NCBI RefSeq assembly: GCF_013449685.1
Contig: NZ_JACDSF010000008.1
Location: forward strand, 146,039-210,038
Length of the DNA: 64,000 nucleotides
Origin: Pectobacterium brasiliense
GTDB taxonomy: Bacteria > Pseudomonadota > Gammaproteobacteria > Enterobacterales > Enterobacteriaceae
Direction of reading: 5' to 3'
This document shows, piece by piece, positions 37,934 to 46,343 of this stretch (position 1 is its first letter; each line of letters begins with the position of its first letter). A model generated the notes under the pieces. It worked only from the letters and a program-made list of their open reading frames with translations. It made no database searches and was not told the DNA's origin. Made by a program: the position numbers and the translations under genes.

Positions 37934-37961
37934 AAAAAGCGCCGTTCAGCGCGGCGCTTTT
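37934..37961 (+). terminator. Terminator/attenuator directly before the primase gene
   Basis: A perfect stem AAAAGCGCCG / CGGCGCTTTT with a seven-base loop. It ends only one base before the primase ribosome site GGAG, so folding would both stop transcription from upstream and compete with the leader of the next gene. Confidence 0.75.
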
Positions 37962-37971
37962 GGAGCTATTC

Positions 37972-40650
37972 ATGAATAACGAATTACAAAAAGAAATTAT
38001 AAAGCGATTGATAGCAGAATTCCAGTTTAAAGAACAGGAAGGGTATTTACGCTATGGTATTTGTCCCCACTGCCATAAGAAAGAACTGTTTACCAGCATC
38101 GAAAAACCTTACGTGCTGAAATGCGGACGGGAAAATAAGTGCGGGGCTGAAATTATCGTCAATGCTCATTACGCTGATTTATTTAATCACTGGTCTGATC
38201 GCTACCCACGCACGGAAGCGTCGCCCTGTGCGGCCGCAGATGCCTACTTACGTGAATCGCGTAATCTGGATATCACCCGTCTTGCAGGATGTTACACACA
38301 GGAAAGCTTTCACCAGAAAGGACTGGGGACAGCCACGGTGCGCTTTTCGCTCCCCAGTGGGGGATATTGGGAACGCCTTATCGATCAGCCGGAGCGATTT
38401 GAGCGTAAAGCTAATTTTCATGGCAGCTATGCCGGCCAATGGTGGAATTATCCGGCTCAGGATTTGAGTAAGCAGAAAGCGATCTGGTTGGTAGAGGGGA
38501 TTTTTGATGCATTAAGCCTGATACAAAATGGGATCGCGGCGGTGTCTATCATGTCGTGCAACAACTACCCAGAACAGACTCTGGCGCAATTGGCACAAAG
38601 TCTGGGAGAACGTCCCAGGCCGGTGCTTGTGTGGGCGCTGGACAACGATCCGGCGGGGAGAAAATACACCGCCCGTCACGCTCGCCGGAGTCAGGAGGCA
38701 GGCTGGATGGTCAACGCGGCCTGCGTACCTGTGGGCAGACAAAAACGCGACTGGAACGATCTGCACATTCAGGGAAAGCTGACTCCACGCGATCTAAAGG
38801 AATATCGCTATCAGGGGGATTTACTACTGGCTGACAACGCCGCAGATAAGGCGCTACGGATTGCTGAGCATACTGAACGGCGGGAGTTTCATTTTGAATT
38901 TGATTCGCGTCTGTATTGGTTCAAGCTCGATCTGGACAGGCATATGAAAGCGGTTGAACGTATTCAGGATGGTGATATCCGGTTGAGCGAACAGGAAGTG
39001 AAAGTGAAAGCGCTGAAAGAAGCCGGTGCCGTGGTAGAAATTGCCAATTGCTATCCCGTACCGCTGTATTTCCAGCGCAGTGAGCCAACGGATGAAGCCT
39101 GGTACTATTTCCAAATCAATTTCCCAGGCTCCACGCCGCCGGTGAAAGATATGTTTACCTCAGGCCAGCTTACCAGTGCGTCAGAATTTAAAAAGCGTTT
39201 GTTACATGTGGCGAAAGGAGCCATTTATACCGGCAATACGAACCAGCTCGACCGCTTGATCCGTCAGGATCTGCCGGTGATTAAAGAGGTGCAGACGCAG
39301 AATTTTATCGGCTACAACAAGGTCTGGCAGGGCTGGATATTTAATGCTCTGGCGGTTTCCGGCGGTAAGGTTTACCACCTCAATAGTGAGGACTATTTCG
39401 AGATCGGCAAACTGAGCGCTAAAAGCCTCAGCCATAGCCCCGTTCTGGAAATTAACGCTGACCTCAGCCAATTTAAAACGGATTGGGTACAGGATATCTG
39501 GACGGCATTTGGCGCTAAGGGTTACATCGCTTTGGCGTTCTGGCTGGGATCGTTGTTTGCTGAGCAAATCCGGCAAGGATGTCGTAGCTTTCCGTTTCTT
39601 GAAATCGTCGGTGAGCCAGGAACGGGAAAAAGTACCTTGATCGATTTTCTCTGGAAGCTGTGTGGCCGAGATGATTACGAGGGGTTTGATCCGACCAAAT
39701 CCACAGCCGCCGCCAGAGCACGAAACTTTGCACAGGTTGGCAATCTGCCCGTCGTGCTGATTGAGGGTGACAGAACGCAAGACACCTTACGTCAGCGGGC
39801 GTTTGATTTTGATGACCTGAAACCGCTGTATAACGGTAAAGGTATGCGGGCGACAGGGGTTAAATCCAACAATAATGAAACCTATGAGCCGCCGTTCCGA
39901 GGGAGCATTGTGATCGCGCAGAATGCGGATGTAGGCGGTTCACCGGCATTGCTTGAGCGTATCGTGCATATCCATACGGATAAGAGCGCCCAGACACCGC
40001 AAACGCGCCAGGCGGCGGAACGGCTTGAACGTGCGACGACAGAGCAGGTATCCGGGTTTATCCTCCAGGTGACACAGTCAGAAACGGCTGTACTCGATGC
40101 GTTCAGCCGAGTCTATGAACAGGCTAAAACCGAGCTGGAGAACCATCCAGAGATAAACCATAACCGTATTGCCAAAAACCATGCGCAACTGATCGCGATG
40201 GTTGAAACCTTACCGCTGGTTTTGCCTGTTCAGGCTGATGCCGTTCTTCAAACAAGGCAGGCTTTGGTTGCGCTGGCCGCAGAGCGTCGTCAGGCATTGC
40301 GCACCGATCCGCCGCAGGTACAGGAGTTCTGGGAGACGTTCGAGTATCTGGATTCGCTCGATCGCTACGGACTGAACCACGCAGGAAAAGATAACAGGGA
40401 AGGGATGGTGGCGGTGAATTTCCAGCACTTTATCCAGATGGCATCTGAATATCGGGTTAACCAGTCGTTTGTGATTAGCGACCTGAAAAAACAGCTTAAA
40501 GGCGGCACCAGCTTCCAGTTTACGGGCAATAAAGCGGTGCGTAGTCTCCCCAATGAGTTGTACAACAAGGGCAAAGGTCAGCATGATGTGATGCGCCCTG
40601 AAATCGTTCGCTGCTGGGTATTCAAACGTAACGAGCTGCAGCACAGTTAA
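37972..40650 (+). CDS. Primase-helicase of the satellite (P4 alpha-like)
   Basis: This 892-residue multidomain replication protein has an N-terminal zinc ribbon (CPHCHKKE...CGRENKCG, about residues 32-60), a TOPRIM-type primase domain (IWLVEGIFDALSLIQ and LVWALDNDPAGRKYT, about 170-235) and a helicase ATPase with Walker A GEPGTGKST at residues 547-555 and a Walker B-like VVLIEGD near 594. Such proteins prime, unwind and, in P4, also bind the origin. The domain order differs from P4 alpha in detail, so it is called by architecture. Start at 37972 follows TGGAG. An iteron-rich region lies immediately downstream. Confidence 0.85.
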   Translation: MNNELQKEIIKRLIAEFQFKEQEGYLRYGICPHCHKKELFTSIEKPYVLKCGRENKCGAEIIVNAHYADLFNHWSDRYPRTEASPCAAADAYLRESRNLDITRLAGCYTQESFHQKGLGTATVRFSLPSGGYWERLIDQPERFERKANFHGSYAGQWWNYPAQDLSKQKAIWLVEGIFDALSLIQNGIAAVSIMSCNNYPEQTLAQLAQSLGERPRPVLVWALDNDPAGRKYTARHARRSQEAGWMVNAACVPVGRQKRDWNDLHIQGKLTPRDLKEYRYQGDLLLADNAADKALRIAEHTERREFHFEFDSRLYWFKLDLDRHMKAVERIQDGDIRLSEQEVKVKALKEAGAVVEIANCYPVPLYFQRSEPTDEAWYYFQINFPGSTPPVKDMFTSGQLTSASEFKKRLLHVAKGAIYTGNTNQLDRLIRQDLPVIKEVQTQNFIGYNKVWQGWIFNALAVSGGKVYHLNSEDYFEIGKLSAKSLSHSPVLEINADLSQFKTDWVQDIWTAFGAKGYIALAFWLGSLFAEQIRQGCRSFPFLEIVGEPGTGKSTLIDFLWKLCGRDDYEGFDPTKSTAAARARNFAQVGNLPVVLIEGDRTQDTLRQRAFDFDDLKPLYNGKGMRATGVKSNNNETYEPPFRGSIVIAQNADVGGSPALLERIVHIHTDKSAQTPQTRQAAERLERATTEQVSGFILQVTQSETAVLDAFSRVYEQAKTELENHPEINHNRIAKNHAQLIAMVETLPLVLPVQADAVLQTRQALVALAAERRQALRTDPPQVQEFWETFEYLDSLDRYGLNHAGKDNREGMVAVNFQHFIQMASEYRVNQSFVISDLKKQLKGGTSFQFTGNKAVRSLPNELYNKGKGQHDVMRPEIVRCWVFKRNELQHS

Positions 40651-40811
40651 TCTCGGCGATGCTGGCCAACGGATGGCCGGTATCGTTGATAGTTTTTCCG
40701 ACCATGCAACGTTCCTCCCTAACACTCCCATACTCTCACGTCCCCTCATAACAGGTTAAAAGTAGCCTTTATGCGCCATTTTCAAAATATTAGGGGGTGC
40801 ACCGGAAAAGC

Positions 40812-41062
40812 GTTACAACTGTTACAAAATTCAAGAGCACCATTTAATGCATTGAATAATATAACTATTTTAGAAATATAAAACCGTTACAAAAGCGTCA
40901 CGATGTAACGGTTATGAAGTGTTACAGAATGATTTTTTAACCCATTGATTTTATTAGGTGTAACACTTTGCGTAACGGTTTGTAACGCCTAAAGTGTTAC
41001 ATAATTTTATGTTATTTATCAGCGTATTGGATATGGTTTTTATGGGGTGTAACGGTTGTAAC
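40812..41062. other. Iteron field, probable replication origin of the element
   Basis: The hexamer TGTAAC or its complement GTTACA occurs ten times in 250 bp, at 40812, 40821, 40886, 40904, 40921, 40959, 40981, 40996, 41049 and 41057, plus one variant at 40971. Several extend to TGTAACGGTT. The surrounding DNA (40740-41300) is AT-rich and gene-free. This is typical for an iteron origin recognised by the adjacent primase-helicase; function is inferred. Confidence 0.7.
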
Positions 41063-41224
41063 AGTTTTCCGATGGCTGACTGGAAATAGAAAGTGACAGT
41101 GAAAAAAGAAAAGGTGAGGAGAATAGAAAATTTTCTCTGAATCATCTTTTTACTGTACTGGATGGATGTATTTTTTTAATAAAAACAAATGTTTAAATTC
41201 TATTCCTGATCTGTTGTATTCTAG

Positions 41225-41292
41225 GTTGACAAAATCAGGAATATGCACCAACATTCAAGTTGACAAAAATTACTATTTGCACCAATTCCTAC
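41225..41292 (+). promoter_or_regulatory. Two 34-bp operator-like direct repeats
   Basis: GTTGACAAAA followed 9 bases later by TGCACCAA occurs at 41225/41244 and again at 41259/41278, an exact 34-bp period. Each unit contains a consensus -35 hexamer TTGACA. It lies just upstream of the Xre-ImmA cassette and is a good candidate for its self-repression operator. Confidence 0.65.
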
Positions 41293-41305
41293 AGAGAGAA
41301 TTTTA

Positions 41306-41905
41306 ATGTCAGAACATACTTTACCTGTGCCTAGTCAGTTTCACCCTCAATTGACGGTTGAGCGTTTATCTATCGTCGCTGAAGGTATTCTAAAAGTTTT
41401 AGATGATACATACAGGCAGTTATCAAGCTCACTTGATGATAATTACACGAGAGGAACATGTACTTTCGGACGCCAGCGACAATATCTAATCCAGTTATGT
41501 ACAAGTAAGACCTACGATTGGTTAGCGTTAACTCACGCCGGTATGGATGTTACGTTTGAGATTGAGAGTATTCCTGTTCGTTTTTTTGCTGATGATCCTG
41601 AAAATCCCAAAAAACCGGGTTTTTTCCGCCGTAATTCCGTCGATCAACTATGGGCACCAGAAGCAACAATACCTACAATGTGGCGTTTTGTGGTTGAGAA
41701 GCCGGAGTTTGAGGGCGAAGGTGCTCGGGTGCATTTTGTTGGCTACAGCCCCTTGGAAGAAATCCTAAGTCTTTGGACATATGGCGAAGAACGGGTTGCA
41801 GTGTTGCACTCAACCGACGACACCCCGCCTGCACCGGTTGAAATTGTGTTGGATGATATCAGCGCTTCTGTTACTGAAAAAGACAAGAAGAGCGATGCAG
41901 AATAA
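41306..41905 (+). CDS. Unknown partner protein of the Xre-ImmA cassette (199 aa)
   Basis: Not recognised. A soluble 199-residue protein with mixed alpha/beta content and a disordered acidic C-terminus (from about residue 170). It ends 13 bp before the Xre-ImmA gene, and both follow the 34-bp operator repeats, so the two are one operon. Its role may be antitoxin, sensor or substrate of the peptidase. Two-gene units with an Xre-ImmA/IrrE protein occur among phage-defence systems (for example RosmerTA), but I cannot confirm membership. Confidence 0.6.
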   Translation: MSEHTLPVPSQFHPQLTVERLSIVAEGILKVLDDTYRQLSSSLDDNYTRGTCTFGRQRQYLIQLCTSKTYDWLALTHAGMDVTFEIESIPVRFFADDPENPKKPGFFRRNSVDQLWAPEATIPTMWRFVVEKPEFEGEGARVHFVGYSPLEEILSLWTYGEERVAVLHSTDDTPPAPVEIVLDDISASVTEKDKKSDAE

Positions 41906-41918
41906 TAGTAGGTGAAAA

Positions 41919-43034
41919 GTGTTTAACGGTTCTAATTTGCGGTTAGCTCGTCTGTATCACGAGTTATCATTGGAGCAAGTGGCTGAGCGGGTCGATAAGA
42001 CCCGCCAGTATATACAGCGGCTGGAATCTGGCTCTGCTGTGCCTACTCCTGAGCTTGCGAATAAATTAGCTGCCGTCTTACAGGTCATGCCTGAATTTTT
42101 CGAAGCGCAAGAGCAGTCTCCCGTGAATGAGGAAATTGTTCATTTCCGTAAACGCAGTACTACTCGTATGGCGACTAAATTAGCAACGCTTGCTAAAGCT
42201 GAGTTATATCGTCGCCTGATTGAAGTTTTTGAAGAATATCTTAATTTACCGGCTGTTAAGTTTCCGGAAATGAAGGTACATACTCAGGAAGACATTGAAA
42301 AGGCAGCGGAGAAATGTCGAACTGATTGGGGATTAGGCTTTGGGCCGATTGATAACATGACTCGATTGGCTGAAAAGCTAGGGGCATTTGTTACCTCTTT
42401 CGACTCTGTATCTGATGATGTGGATGCGCTTTCTGTTCCGTTAAGCCGTCCTTTCATTGTCAGAAATACTGCCAAGAAGTCACCTTGTCGTCAGCGTTTT
42501 GATATTGCTCATGAGGTTGCGCATTTGATTTTGCATGAAGGCATCTCTACAGGTGACAGAGTGACAGAATCACAAGCGAATCGTTTTGCGTCGGCATTAC
42601 TTTTACCGCGCTCGGCTATGGCGAAGTATTTTCCTCGGCCAATTGGTGGACGTATCGACTGGCAAGGGCTTAGTCAGTTCAAACTGACGTGGAAAGTAAG
42701 TAAAGCAGCTATCATCTATCGAGCACACCAGCTTTCACTTTTGACGGATGCCCAGTACAAAACGGCATTTTTCGGCCTAAAACGTAAAGGGGAAGCAATT
42801 GATGAGAAAGAAGATTGTCTGATACCAAATGAAAGGCCTGAGCTTTTTCATCGAGCTATGAAGTTTCTTTTAACGGATTTGATGGTTGATGCTGATGCGT
42901 TAGCACATCGTTTGAAGATCACGCCAGCTATGTTGGCAGAGCTGGCGAACGATAACTTACTAACAGACACTTCAATTGGAAAAGTATCAGGAAATGTAGT
43001 TTCTATGTCTTCTTACCGAATGAAGATAGTTTGA
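41919..43034 (+). CDS. Xre-type regulator fused to ImmA/IrrE metallopeptidase
   Basis: This 371-residue protein has an N-terminal Cro/Xre helix-turn-helix (LRLARLYHELSLEQVAERVDKTRQYIQRLESG, about residues 6-40) and an ImmA/IrrE zinc peptidase domain with HEVAH at 198-202 and the downstream metal ligand in ESQANRFASALLLP. Relatives cleave a repressor to switch on stress or mobile-element genes, or act as toxins. The start is a GTG with AGGTGA upstream. It ends with an intrinsic terminator. Cargo of the satellite; induction control or phage defence are both possible. Confidence 0.85.
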   Translation: MFNGSNLRLARLYHELSLEQVAERVDKTRQYIQRLESGSAVPTPELANKLAAVLQVMPEFFEAQEQSPVNEEIVHFRKRSTTRMATKLATLAKAELYRRLIEVFEEYLNLPAVKFPEMKVHTQEDIEKAAEKCRTDWGLGFGPIDNMTRLAEKLGAFVTSFDSVSDDVDALSVPLSRPFIVRNTAKKSPCRQRFDIAHEVAHLILHEGISTGDRVTESQANRFASALLLPRSAMAKYFPRPIGGRIDWQGLSQFKLTWKVSKAAIIYRAHQLSLLTDAQYKTAFFGLKRKGEAIDEKEDCLIPNERPELFHRAMKFLLTDLMVDADALAHRLKITPAMLAELANDNLLTDTSIGKVSGNVVSMSSYRMKIV

Positions 43035-43047
43035 TATTGTTCTGCCT

Positions 43048-43076
43048 GAATCCCGTGTCCACGGGATTCATTTTTT
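43048..43076 (+). terminator. Terminator after the Xre-ImmA cassette
   Basis: A perfect ten-base-pair stem GAATCCCGTG / CACGGGATTC with a two-base loop as drawn (four if the last pair opens), followed by ATTTTTT. Confidence 0.85.
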
Positions 43077-43140
43077 CTCGTAAAAATCACTGCAAAATTC
43101 TGCACGAAAATGCACAATTTTTTTGATGCTATCCCCCCTT

Positions 43141-43169
43141 CCCGCACCAGTTCTGGCGCGGGTTTGTTC
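43141..43169 (+). terminator. Second hairpin terminator
   Basis: CCCGCACCAG pairs with CTGGCGCGGG with one mismatch and a two-base turn, followed by TTTGTT. The 437-bp gap 43035-43471 also has repeated TGCAC(A) words around 43092-43190, the cos-like site and one operator copy at 43447, but no gene. Confidence 0.55.
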
Positions 43170-43210
43170 TCTTTGCACAACTGCACAAAAACGCGCCATT
43201 TTAATGCGCG

Positions 43211-43240
43211 GGCGTGGCGGGGGAACCCTCGCGCGCTGTG
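43211..43240 (+). other. Possible cos site (P2/P4 type)
   Basis: GGCGTGGCGGGGGAACCCT at 43211-43229 matches the P2/P4 cohesive end GGCGAGGCGGGGAAAGCAC, as I recall it, at 14 of 19 positions, and is followed by GCGCGCTG. It lies in a non-coding gap between replication/cargo genes and the psu-like gene. A cos site would let a P2-like helper package the element. Confidence 0.45.
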
Positions 43241-43471
43241 GGGTATACGGGGTTATGGACAGATATAATTAGGGAGTACCCATAAAACAGCATTCAAATG
43301 CTACTGAGGAGGCGCGTCGCGCGTTCATGATAAGTGAGATGGATTCGGATGATCATGCCTCAGAAGCCGATTCTGGTGCGGTTCATGGGCAGTTTAGGCT
43401 GGGCAATACATTGTTGTTCGTCGCGCTAACTGCACGATATACAAAAGTGTATTACACCAGACAGGAAAGGA

Positions 43472-43705
43472 TTACTTCAAGAACGGGAAGCATTCATCAA
43501 AGTTCATGTGGTAAACGGACTCGGGCGCCATCGTTCTGGCACTATCAGCTTGTGGTGTTTGCGCAAGATAGATTTGTACCGCATCCAATATCAGCGCAGT
43601 GTAATCCCGCTTTGAGCGCTGGCACTGCCGCTCAATCTCTGCATCGATCTGGTGAGGTACACGCAAAGTTCTTACCCGTGTTTTACCGTTACTGCTGCCT
43701 TTCAT
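43472..43705 (-). CDS. Ribbon-helix-helix transcriptional regulator
   Basis: This 77-residue protein has a ribbon-helix-helix core TRVRTLRVPHQIDAEIERQCQRSKRDYTALILDAVQIYL and a short tail. The ATG at 43705 has GGAG eight bases upstream. It is divergent from the Psu-like gene, and the palindrome GTGTAATACAC occurs three times in the 160-bp gap (43724, 43777, 43838) and once past its stop codon (43447). The simplest reading is that it binds these sites and also the similar pair before the Icd-like gene, as the element's regulator. Confidence 0.75.
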   Translation of the reverse strand: MKGSSNGKTRVRTLRVPHQIDAEIERQCQRSKRDYTALILDAVQIYLAQTPQADSARTMAPESVYHMNFDECFPFLK

Positions 43706-43723
43706 ATCTTGATCTCCAGCGTT

Positions 43724-43848
43724 GTGTAATACACCCGATTTTTCATCTGGTTGCAGGCCAGCAAAAGTGCACTTCGTTGTAATACACCGGCGACAAATGT
43801 AATCGCGAGATCTGCCATGCTCAGATGGTGAATATAGGTGTATTACAC
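43724..43848. promoter_or_regulatory. Repeated palindromic operators GTGTAATACAC
   Basis: Copies at 43724-43734, 43777-43787 (one mismatch) and 43838-43848 fill the divergent promoter region; another is at 43447-43457. The 11-bp word is a perfect inverted repeat around its middle base. Confidence 0.75.
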
Positions 43849-43867
43849 TACTGAGAAGGACGTAAAA

Positions 43868-44680
43868 ATGACCACCCCTATTCATGACGCTATTTCAGAT
43901 AAAAGCCCTACACGGCAACGGCTAGATGAGATTGCTAACACGTTTTCTGCACTGGAGGCCGATATTGAGCAGGAAAGGCGAACCCTGGCTAATCTTGTGG
44001 AAAGTCATCGTCAGGCAGAAGCGGAGCTAAAAGAGAATGATGGCAAATGGGAAAGTATTCTCATGGGGAATAACGGTTTAGAGAATACTGAGTCAGAACG
44101 TGCTTTGTTTATGACTACCACCGCTAAGGCTAAAATATCCCGTTTATCTGTCTTACTGAAAGATCAAAAGCGAAAAGTAGCCGAAATGAATATTCGACTG
44201 GGTGCTATGACTGTTGAATATAACAATGCATTTTCCAATGTTACAGCTCCTATCATAAAGCGTGAGGTTGAACAACTTATCACAGAACTACACGATTTAA
44301 TGGCACCGCGAATTAGCCGAGTTATTGGACTTTGCAGAATGTATGGCGTTAGTGTTCGTGAAACACTGGCAGCGGTTTATTTCACTACTACATACAGAAA
44401 CGAGAAGGGGGAACTAATTGATGTGGGGCGTTTTGAAAAAATCATGTCAACGGATGATATCGAGTCATCAATAATCAATTCTGTTAAAACTATCATTCGC
44501 AGTGACGGTATTAAGGTAACCGGTAGTGAGTTGCCAGATGATCATCCTGGTGCGTATCCAAGAAATGTTTTCAGAGCGATGAAAAATACCCCTTCTCCGG
44601 CACAATTATCGCGTGCTAAGTCTGATGCGGAATACAAAGAAAAACTGTTCACTGGGGAAATCCCATTTAGCAATTTTTGA
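43868..44680 (+). CDS. Coiled-coil protein, Psu-like (polarity suppression)
   Basis: This 270-residue, mostly helical protein has a long coiled coil over about residues 15-125 and a C-terminal segment NTPSPAQLSRAKSDAEYKEKL that resembles the end of P4 Psu (FTPAQ...SRKSAQ). Psu inhibits Rho and decorates the capsid. The protein is longer than P4 Psu (190). Its position beside Ogr/Delta genes fits P4. The start ATG follows AAGGA. The identification rests on weak similarity plus context; it could be an unrelated satellite structural protein. Confidence 0.5.
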   Translation: MTTPIHDAISDKSPTRQRLDEIANTFSALEADIEQERRTLANLVESHRQAEAELKENDGKWESILMGNNGLENTESERALFMTTTAKAKISRLSVLLKDQKRKVAEMNIRLGAMTVEYNNAFSNVTAPIIKREVEQLITELHDLMAPRISRVIGLCRMYGVSVRETLAAVYFTTTYRNEKGELIDVGRFEKIMSTDDIESSIINSVKTIIRSDGIKVTGSELPDDHPGAYPRNVFRAMKNTPSPAQLSRAKSDAEYKEKLFTGEIPFSNF

Positions 44681-44763
44681 TGTCAGCCTGTGAAAAAGCA
44701 CTGTTGGTAATAATGAGGGAAAGCGCGAGCAGTATCTGAATCAACAATATACTGCTCAACATT

Positions 44764-45015
44764 TTAATCGGCATTTACCCGATGAAGGATGGCAGAGTTA
44801 TTGGGCTGACTGTTAGGCATGATATTGTCACAGGTAGCACTACAATGTGCTGCCTGTTCGTTGTCTGATGTGCTCACTCTCAGTTCTTCAATTGTGGTGA
44901 AGCAATGGCCACATAACAAGTTTTTGCACTGGTGGTAGCGGCGATAACTGTTTTCCCCAATTTTTTCCACCCCTCTGTCTCCTGCGACTTTACCGCAGTA
45001 TTTACAAGTGATCAT
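44764..45015 (-). CDS. Ogr/Delta-like zinc-finger activator (distal copy)
   Basis: This 83-residue protein begins with the Ogr/Delta zinc finger: CKYCG, then QCKNLLCGHCF about 22 residues later. These proteins activate late promoters of P2-like helpers and of the satellite through RNA polymerase alpha. It starts inside the end of the preceding gene (14-bp overlap). In P4, Delta consists of two such fingers fused in one protein; here two genes carry one each. Confidence 0.8.
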   Translation of the reverse strand: MITCKYCGKVAGDRGVEKIGENSYRRYHQCKNLLCGHCFTTIEELRVSTSDNEQAAHCSATCDNIMPNSQPNNSAILHRVNAD

Positions 45016-45253
45016 AGCGGCCTTGCCTCATCTCTATACAGCGCGTTTTTATTGTTGCGGGGATGCTGCCGTTTTCTTCTGCCTGGTTAAGGGCGACCTC
45101 ATACCATTGCAATGATGTGCATTTAAATCCGCATTCTTGACCGGTACAAATGTGGTAGATACTGCGCACATTGGCATCTAAGGCAAAGCTTGTACGTGCT
45201 CGCATCCATGCGCCGCATTTAGGGCATTCGGGGAGTTTTTTACGTGGTTCCAT
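45002..45253 (-). CDS. Ogr/Delta-like zinc-finger protein (proximal copy)
   Basis: This 83-residue protein has CPKCG near the N-terminus and CTGQECGFKC about 25 residues later, the Ogr/Delta pattern. I chose the ATG at 45253; a GTG 12 bases upstream is also in frame. It is the first gene of a two-gene leftward unit, overlapping its sister by 14 bp. Likely role: late-gene activation during helper infection. Confidence 0.78.
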   Translation of the reverse strand: MEPRKKLPECPKCGAWMRARTSFALDANVRSIYHICTGQECGFKCTSLQWYEVALNQAEENGSIPATIKTRCIEMRQGRYDHL

Positions 45254-45669
45254 GCTGTGTTCCACTAAAAATATTGTTTATGCGTACATTATAACGGGAA
45301 TGCTGCTGGGGGTATATTTGGGGGTATGAAAAACTTAGAATAAAATATTATCTATATTAATCAGTGGTTATTTTATCTAGTTATATTCCCTTCACTTTTT
45401 AGATAAATATTAAAACCCTTCTTTATCATCAACTTAAATAGTTATCTATTTTAGTTGCCTATGGGTTATACCATTGTGATCCGCCCTTAGTAACTGTCAC
45501 GCTAAGTTACATGATGAGATGACAGTATAACTCAGCGTTGGCGGCAGTTGCATCCTCACACCGCGATAGCACAACGTGAAGGGAAAGCCCATCCGGGCAT
45601 TGTTATGTCATCGACTGACTGATCACACGCATTTAAGCCCGATGTGCGGTTTTATGACCGCGTAAACAG
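45254..45669. other. Non-coding gap upstream of the Ogr/Delta pair
   Basis: About 415 bp, AT-rich. A direct repeat GGGGGTAT occurs twice near 45308-45330, and an inverted CTGTCA/TGACAG pair lies at about 45487 and 45522. No gene recognised. Confidence 0.35.
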
Positions 45670-45996
45670 GTGAATAGTGGTAATGCTCCGGTAGCTACAG
45701 ATCCGGCTCTGCCAGCGCTTTGTAGTGGTGAAGCTGGAACAGCGGCGAACCAATACAACCTGTCAGGGCAATCTCTGCGTGATTCTGCTATGTCACTAAC
45801 CAGCGGTAATGCGCCAGCATACATGCTGAATCCTACGTTTAACCTGACGGTAGCGCCGGAAGTACCGCTCACCATCGCCAGCGATAGCTCAAGATTGAGC
45901 GAATATATCGATTTCACGGCGAAGGCTTCCGCTGCCAGTTTCGAGCAGTCGTTAACGTTAGCTGCTAGCAGTGGTCAAAGCAGTACAGGCGGGTGA
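45670..45996 (+). CDS. Hypothetical protein or C-terminal remnant (108 aa)
   Basis: Not recognised. The reading frame starts with GTG and has no convincing ribosome site. The Ser/Ala/Thr-rich translation repeats SGNAP twice (near residues 3 and 45) and ends in a helical, serine-rich tail. It could be the 3' end of a lost phage structural gene, or a small secreted protein lacking a signal. A terminator hairpin follows eight bases after the stop, which suggests a real gene end. Confidence 0.35.
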   Translation: MNSGNAPVATDPALPALCSGEAGTAANQYNLSGQSLRDSAMSLTSGNAPAYMLNPTFNLTVAPEVPLTIASDSSRLSEYIDFTAKASAASFEQSLTLAASSGQSSTGG

Positions 45997-46003
45997 TATC
46001 TCG

Positions 46004-46027
46004 AAGGGGCTTACGCCCCTTTATTGT
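46004..46027. terminator. Terminator hairpin
   Basis: A perfect seven-base-pair stem AAGGGGC / GCCCCTT with a TTAC loop, followed by TATTGTTT. It closes the 108-aa reading frame. Confidence 0.7.
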
Positions 46028-46170
46028 TTCTCGCAGTTTTTGATATCTAAACTGGAGACTTTAGGCAACGGGCGAAGTACTGTTAGTTATTTTCGTGAAA
46101 ATTAATTAATAATCAATGCGTTAATTGTTTTTGTCGACTGTTTTACTATGCGTGTTTTTCGCGCATTTTC

Positions 46171-46199
46171 TTGACACACTGACGTAGATTGCGTAATCT
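46171..46199 (+). promoter_or_regulatory. Strong sigma-70 promoter of the 55/149-aa gene pair
   Basis: TTGACA (46171-46176), 17-bp spacer, TAATCT (46194-46199). The predicted leader of about 138 nt contains ATGTTGATGC twice (near 46258 and 46300) and an inverted TTAGCA/TGCTAA pair, so it may fold. Confidence 0.7.
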
Positions 46200-46343
46200 G
46201 TGTCCATAAACAAATAAGTTGCAAACCCTATCTCAAGTTAAAAATTACAGTATCAGATATGTTGATGCGTTAGCAGACATTGGTACATTCAGTGCTAATG
46301 TTGATGCTGACACTCCCGACGCATAAGCGTAGGAGGATATACT

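Noticed and set aside
45633..45917. A 94-codon minus-strand frame
   Set aside because: No start signal and antisense to the 108-aa frame, which at least has a downstream terminator.
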